Below are positions 60,532 through 64,000 of a stretch of DNA of 64,000 nt, piece after piece (within the stretch, counting starts at the first letter, position 1; each line of letters opens with the position of its first letter). Below the pieces are notes generated by a model, which did no database searches, had not been told where the DNA came from, and saw only the letters and a list, made by a program, of their open reading frames with translations. Position numbers and translations under genes: made by a program. This DNA is from Paraburkholderia dioscoreae (lineage in GTDB: Bacteria > Pseudomonadota > Gammaproteobacteria > Burkholderiales > Burkholderiaceae). The stretch lies in contig NZ_LR699554.1 of assembly GCF_902459535.1 (NCBI RefSeq), forward strand, positions 1,302,001 to 1,366,000, written 5' to 3'.

Positions 60532-61226
60532 GGTTTTTGCTCCAGTCGGGGTTGGGGGCTGCGCGGCGGTTTGGGGTTGTGCTTTTCTTTTTTGTTGGCC
60601 TTTCCTTGAGTTCTTTGTGGTCTATTAGTGTTGCCCCTGTGCGGGGCGGCACTCACTTTCTTTGCGGCCGCAAAGAAAGTAAGCAAAGAAAGCGGCTCAC
60701 ACCGCCAACTCATAAGCGGGTTCCCTGGCTTGGAGGGGATAGCGGTACATCTGGAATTCGTGTCTTCGCGCATTCAGCCCCGGTGACAAGGCCGTCATAC
60801 TTCCGGCGCCGCTGCGTATTGCATTGACCAGCGGTTTTTAATGGCGTGTCGCCGAGGCGAAGCCAACGGCCCCACCCGCACGGAACTCCTGACGGTTTCC
60901 TATGCAAACCCGTTCGCGACGCACGTAGTGCGGAGCGGGAGCGAATGACGGCTTTGTCACGAACGCGGAACGTGCGAGCGCACGGATTCCAGATGCACCA
61001 CTGCCGTGGATGTGCGAGGCCCCCACTTAAGAATTGGCGGTGTGAGCCGCTTTCTTTGCTTACTTTCTTTGCGGCCGCAAAGAAAGTGAGTGCCGCCCCG
61101 CACAGGGGCAACACTAATAGACCACAAAGAACTCAAGGAAAGGCCAACAAAAAAGAACAGAAAGCACAAACCACAAACCACCACGCCGCAGGCAAAAAGA
61201 ACCACCGCAGCGCGGCCCAAGCCCCC
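60532..61226. other. Intergenic region holding an inverted-repeat element
   Basis: No functional gene is supported in these 695 bases; several open frames appear only because each repeat arm encodes the same peptide-like sequence on opposite strands (for example MPPRTGATLIDHKELK). The region is nearly filled by the repeat pair described separately. The LysR promoter should lie just left of 60585. Confidence 0.75.
60585..61157. repeat. 124-bp perfect inverted repeat, Burkholderia-type dispersed element
   Basis: Bases 60585-60708 are the exact reverse complement of 61034-61157. The 325-base centre also shows weaker, diverged symmetry, for example around 60750-60800 and 60945-61000 (shared CATCTGGAAT and GTGACAA). 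Each arm contains a 26-bp self-palindrome, ACTTTCTTTGCGG plus its complement, at 60655-60680 and 61062-61087, centred on a NotI site. It looks like two diverged copies of a dispersed repeat placed head to head. No transposase is encoded. Confidence 0.9.
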
Positions 61227-62279
61227 TTACTTCCGCAAGGAATCCAGATCAATCACAAACCGATACTTGACATCACTCTTCAGCATCCGTTCATAAGCCT
61301 CATTAATCCCCTGCATAGGAATCACCTCGATATCCGAAGTAATCCCATGCTCGCCGCAGAAATCCAGCATTTCCTGCGTCTCGGCAATTCCACCAATCAG
61401 CGACCCAGCCAACCGGCGACGCTTGAAAATCAGATTGAACACCTGCGGCGACGGATGATCATGCTCGGGCGCGCCGACCAGCGTCATCGTCCCATCACGC
61501 TTGAGCAGATTCAAAAACGGATTCAGATCATGCTGCGCAGCCACCGTATTCAGAATGAAATCGAAGCTGTTCAAATGCGCTTCCATCTCTTCGGCATTCT
61601 TCGAAATCACCACCTCATGCGCACCCAAGCGCTTCGCATCCTCGATCTTCGACGGCGACGTGGTGAACAGCACGACATGCGCACCCATCGCATGCGCGAG
61701 CTTCACGCCCATATGACCCAGGCCGCCAAGGCCCACAATGCCGACTTTCTTGCCAGGACCCGCACCCCAGGTGCGCAGCGGCGAATACGTCGTGATACCC
61801 GCGCACAGCAGCGGCGCCACGCCGGCAGGGTCGAGATTGTCCGGCACGCTCAGCGTGAACTCTTCGTCCACGACGAGTTGCGTGGAATAGCCGCCGTAAG
61901 TGATCTGACCGTCTACCCGGTCGACACCGTTATACGTGCCGACAAATCCGTTCTCGCAATACTGCTCAAGTCCTTCCTCGCAACTCGCACACGTACGGCA
62001 CGAATCGACCAGACAGCCAACGCCGACCAGATCGCCGACCTTGTGCTTCGTCACGTCCGGGCCGACCGCGGTTACGCGGCCCACGATTTCGTGGCCCGGC
62101 ACCACCGGAAAAACCGTGTTCTTCCATTCGTTGCGTGCCTGATGCAAGTCGGAATGGCACACGCCGCAAAACAGAACTTCCATCTGCACGTCATGGGCGC
62201 GAAGTTCGCGGCGCTGGATTTCGAACGGGGCGAGCGGCGCGGTGGCGTCGGTCGCTGCATAGGCATAAGTCGTGCTCAT
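61227..62279 (-). CDS. Zinc-dependent alcohol dehydrogenase/aldehyde reductase, YahK-like
   Basis: A 350-residue MDR enzyme of the cinnamyl-alcohol-dehydrogenase group, similar to E. coli YahK. The catalytic zinc ligands are in FCGVCHSDLHQ and PGHEIVG; the structural zinc is bound by cysteines in SCRTCASCEEGLEQYC. The cofactor loop is GLGGLGHMGVKLAHAMGAHV. ATG 62279 (MSTTYAYAATDA) is preferred over a longer frame to 62360. It most probably reduces aldehydes with NADPH. An AraC regulator with YqhC-like N-domain is divergently encoded 318 bases away and is the likely activator. Confidence 0.93.
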   Translation of the reverse strand: MSTTYAYAATDATAPLAPFEIQRRELRAHDVQMEVLFCGVCHSDLHQARNEWKNTVFPVVPGHEIVGRVTAVGPDVTKHKVGDLVGVGCLVDSCRTCASCEEGLEQYCENGFVGTYNGVDRVDGQITYGGYSTQLVVDEEFTLSVPDNLDPAGVAPLLCAGITTYSPLRTWGAGPGKKVGIVGLGGLGHMGVKLAHAMGAHVVLFTTSPSKIEDAKRLGAHEVVISKNAEEMEAHLNSFDFILNTVAAQHDLNPFLNLLKRDGTMTLVGAPEHDHPSPQVFNLIFKRRRLAGSLIGGIAETQEMLDFCGEHGITSDIEVIPMQGINEAYERMLKSDVKYRFVIDLDSLRK

Positions 62280-62597
62280 GGGTAGCTCCAGCAAAGAGGG
62301 TGAAATCGTAAGGCGCCGGCGATAGGCAACACATGTCACCGATGTGGCCAACCTCGTCATGAACCGGAATCACGGCGCGGGCGGTGGCTGGCAAATTCGT
62401 CAAACATGGAATTGGCAACCCAGCCCGGCGCAGCGCGGAAATGGATGATCCGGCAGGGTTCCCATCATAGGAGCAGGAACGAACCCCGGGAATACCTGAA
62501 TGTCTTGAAGATTTGCCTAAAACTCCTGGCGAGCAGCGCGATAGGTCGTTTGGTGCTAAATTTCAAGCATTATTCTCTTGCGCGTCACTATACCGTC
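62280..62597. other. Divergent intergenic region between the YahK-like and AraC genes
   Basis: No gene is supported in these 318 bases. Both promoters should be here. The segment 62540-62597 is AT-richer, with TATACC near 62589 as a weak -10 for the AraC gene. No clear AraC half-sites could be fixed by eye. Confidence 0.35.
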
Positions 62598-63566
62598 ATG
62601 TCAACCCGATCAGTTGAACCCGTTCCGGCCGATCCCGCCCAGCAGCGTGTGGTCGAATTATTCGACGCGCTCGCGCCCAATCCGGGCTTCACGCGCACGA
62701 GTCTCGAAGGCGTCAACCTGATGCGCGCAAATAGTCCCATGCCGCGTATGCCGGTCATGTACGAGCCGAGCATCGTGATTGTCTGCCAGGGCCGCAAGCG
62801 CGGCTTTCTCGGCGATCAGGTGTTCCAGTACGACGCGCAGCAGTATCTGGTGCTTTCTGTGCCCTTGCCGTTCGAATGCGAGACCGAGGCGAGCCTGGAA
62901 GAGCCGTTCCTCGCCATCTCGGTGCGTGTCGATCTCACCATGGTGGCCGAATTGCTGATGGCGTTGAACGAGACCCAGGGCGCCGCGCAGAACGAACCCG
63001 TCGGCATCTATTCGACGCCGCTCGATCCGGCGCTATGCAATGCGGTGCAGCGCCTGATGGAAGCGCTGGCTTCGCCGCTCGACGCACGCATTCTCGCGCC
63101 TGGCGTGGTGCGGGAGATCTGTTATCGCGTGCTGACGGGCGAGCAGGGCGACGCGATTCGCGCGGCGCTCACGCATCAGAATCATTTCGGCCGCATTGCC
63201 AAGGCATTGAGGCGGATTCATGCCGATTACCACGGCGAACTCGACGTCGATACGCTCGCGTCGGAAGCAGGCATGAGCCTCGCCGTGTTTCATGCGCAGT
63301 TCAAAGCCGTCACGGCTACCTCGCCAATGCAATACGTGAAGACCACGCGCTTGCATCACGCGCGTTTGCTGATGGTGCAGGATGGTTTGAATGCGGGTGC
63401 GGCGGCTGCGCGAGTCGGTTATGAAAGCGCGTCGCAATTCAGCCGCGAGTTCAAGCGCCTGTTCGGGCTGAGCCCGGTCGACGAGGTCAAGCGCATGCGC
63501 ACCCTTTACGATGCGCCGCCGCCGCGCGTGGTCAAGCCGGTGGCGCGTTACGTCACCGCCGTGTGA
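62598..63566 (+). CDS. AraC-family regulator with AraC_N domain, YqhC-like
   Basis: A 322-residue regulator. ATG 62598 is preferred to the longer frame from 62406. The N-terminal AraC_N-like region (PF06719) includes EPSIVIVCQGRKRGFLGDQV and YLVLSVPLPFECETEASLE; the C-terminal double HTH has DVDTLASEAGMSLAVFHAQF and VGYESASQFSREFKRLFGLS. E. coli YqhC, of the same architecture, activates an aldehyde reductase gene in response to aldehydes. The divergent YahK-like gene makes an equivalent circuit likely. Confidence 0.93.
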   Translation: MSTRSVEPVPADPAQQRVVELFDALAPNPGFTRTSLEGVNLMRANSPMPRMPVMYEPSIVIVCQGRKRGFLGDQVFQYDAQQYLVLSVPLPFECETEASLEEPFLAISVRVDLTMVAELLMALNETQGAAQNEPVGIYSTPLDPALCNAVQRLMEALASPLDARILAPGVVREICYRVLTGEQGDAIRAALTHQNHFGRIAKALRRIHADYHGELDVDTLASEAGMSLAVFHAQFKAVTATSPMQYVKTTRLHHARLLMVQDGLNAGAAAARVGYESASQFSREFKRLFGLSPVDEVKRMRTLYDAPPPRVVKPVARYVTAV

Positions 63567-63584
63567 CCGGACACGCAAGCGCGA

Positions 63585-64000
63585 TTACAGCCCGCTGAAC
63601 CAGTTGTAGCCCTGGTCTTCCCAATAGCCGCCGGGATTCGTGTTCGTCACGAAGATCGCCGCGATGTGCTTGGGATTCTTGAAGCCGAGTTTGGTCGGCA
63701 CGCGCAATTTCAGCGGATAGCCGTATTTGGCCGGCAACGGCTCATTGCGAAAATCGAGTGTGAGCTGCGTCTGCGGATGCAATGCCGTTGCCATGTCGAG
63801 ACTGGAGTAATAGCGATCCGCGCATTTGAAGCCGACATAGCGCGCGCTCAGATCGGCGCCGACGCGTTCCAGAAACGTGCGAAACGGCACGCCGCGCCAT
63901 TGTCCTATCGCGCTCCATCCTTCAATGCAGATGTGGCGCGTGATCTGCGAAACCTGCGGCAACGCGCGCAACTGATCGAGGTTCCAGCTGCGCTTGTCCG
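63585..64000 (-). CDS. Molybdopterin-dependent oxidoreductase (SUOX/MsrP fold), 3' part
   Basis: The C-terminal 138 codons of a gene that enters from the right edge. The visible sequence (TRHICIEGWSAIGQWRGVPF, FLERVGADLSARYVGF, then YGYPLKLRVPTKLGFKNPKH) is the sulfite-oxidase/YedY-like Mo-binding fold, with a conserved Trp/Arg-rich core. The cysteine that ligates Mo would be upstream or in the HICIEGW segment. No TonB or haem domain follows; the partner gene cannot be seen. It stops at TAA 63585-63587. Confidence 0.85.
   Translation of the reverse strand, partial: DKRSWNLDQLRALPQVSQITRHICIEGWSAIGQWRGVPFRTFLERVGADLSARYVGFKCADRYYSSLDMATALHPQTQLTLDFRNEPLPAKYGYPLKLRVPTKLGFKNPKHIAAIFVTNTNPGGYWEDQGYNWFSGL

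Noticed and set aside
60585..61157. Insertion sequence
   Set aside because: There is no transposase and no target-site duplication was seen; the arms are dispersed-repeat copies rather than terminal repeats of an IS.
60846..62285. A 479-codon plus-strand frame from the repeat through the YahK-like gene
   Set aside because: Its first part is the repeat arm and the rest is antisense to a zinc alcohol dehydrogenase.

Overview
The window is high-GC, gene-dense DNA whose gene content points to a Burkholderia-like betaproteobacterium, most likely Paraburkholderia. The indications are an OmpC-type Burkholderia porin, a complete type VI secretion (T6SS) locus in the order familiar from Burkholderia T6SS-1 clusters, a long inverted copy of a NotI-site-containing repeat, and BetR-type and Zur-like regulators. 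No rRNA, tRNA, CRISPR array, transposase or prophage was recognised. Assignment to genus is inference from content, not from a marker gene.

Layout. 1-5.1 kb: end of an SMP-30/gluconolactonase-like gene, then a DctP-DctQ-DctM TRAP transporter and a porin, probably a sugar-acid uptake module. 5.5-12.5 kb: a DUF1989-unrelated glycolipid-binding-like protein, then a minus-strand operon for a Baeyer-Villiger-type monooxygenase, a short-chain dehydrogenase, a PF10118 di-metal-like protein and an alpha/beta hydrolase, preceded by a palindromic operator, a transporter-gene remnant and a MerR regulator; then a GNAT acetyltransferase. 12.6-17.5 kb: a small secreted protein, an RpiR regulator with a D-Ala-D-Ala dipeptidase, an EamA permease, a small membrane protein and an orphan TAXI-type binding protein. 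17.6-24.3 kb: a zinc-ribbon membrane protein, a DHA2 efflux pump with a divergent TetR regulator, a lone receiver domain, a Fur/Zur regulator and a glutathione transferase.

24.5-30.6 kb: a NERD-domain SF1 helicase, a phosphoribosyltransferase-HAD fusion, and a signalling module made of a cysteine-free periplasmic SUOX-fold-like protein, a hybrid histidine kinase and a convergent BetR-receiver protein. 31.2-37.1 kb: an FAD amino-acid oxidase-like enzyme, a C39-like papain-fold protein, a small Cys-rich protein, an ornithine cyclodeaminase-family reductase and glucose-6-phosphate dehydrogenase (zwf).

37.2-59.3 kb is the T6SS locus: tssL, tssK and tssJ on the minus strand; a TPR lipoprotein, tssB, tssC, hcp, tssE, tssF, tssG, tssH(clpV) and tssA on the plus strand; then an OmpA-family protein, tagF, tssM and tagX on the minus strand, and a membrane protein with a C-terminal cysteine motif on the plus strand. 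All core parts except VgrG (tssI) and PAAR are present, so the spike and effectors must lie elsewhere. 59.5-64 kb: a LysR regulator, a 124-bp perfect inverted repeat, a YahK-like zinc alcohol dehydrogenase with a divergent YqhC-like AraC regulator, and the 3' part of a molybdopterin oxidoreductase.

The observations that most deserve follow-up are the cysteine-free SUOX-like/hybrid-kinase/BetR-receiver module, the PRTase-HAD fusion, the FAD oxidase/C39-like/reductase group, the uncharacterised cysteine-motif protein at the T6SS edge, and the inverted repeat element. None can be declared a new system from sequence alone.
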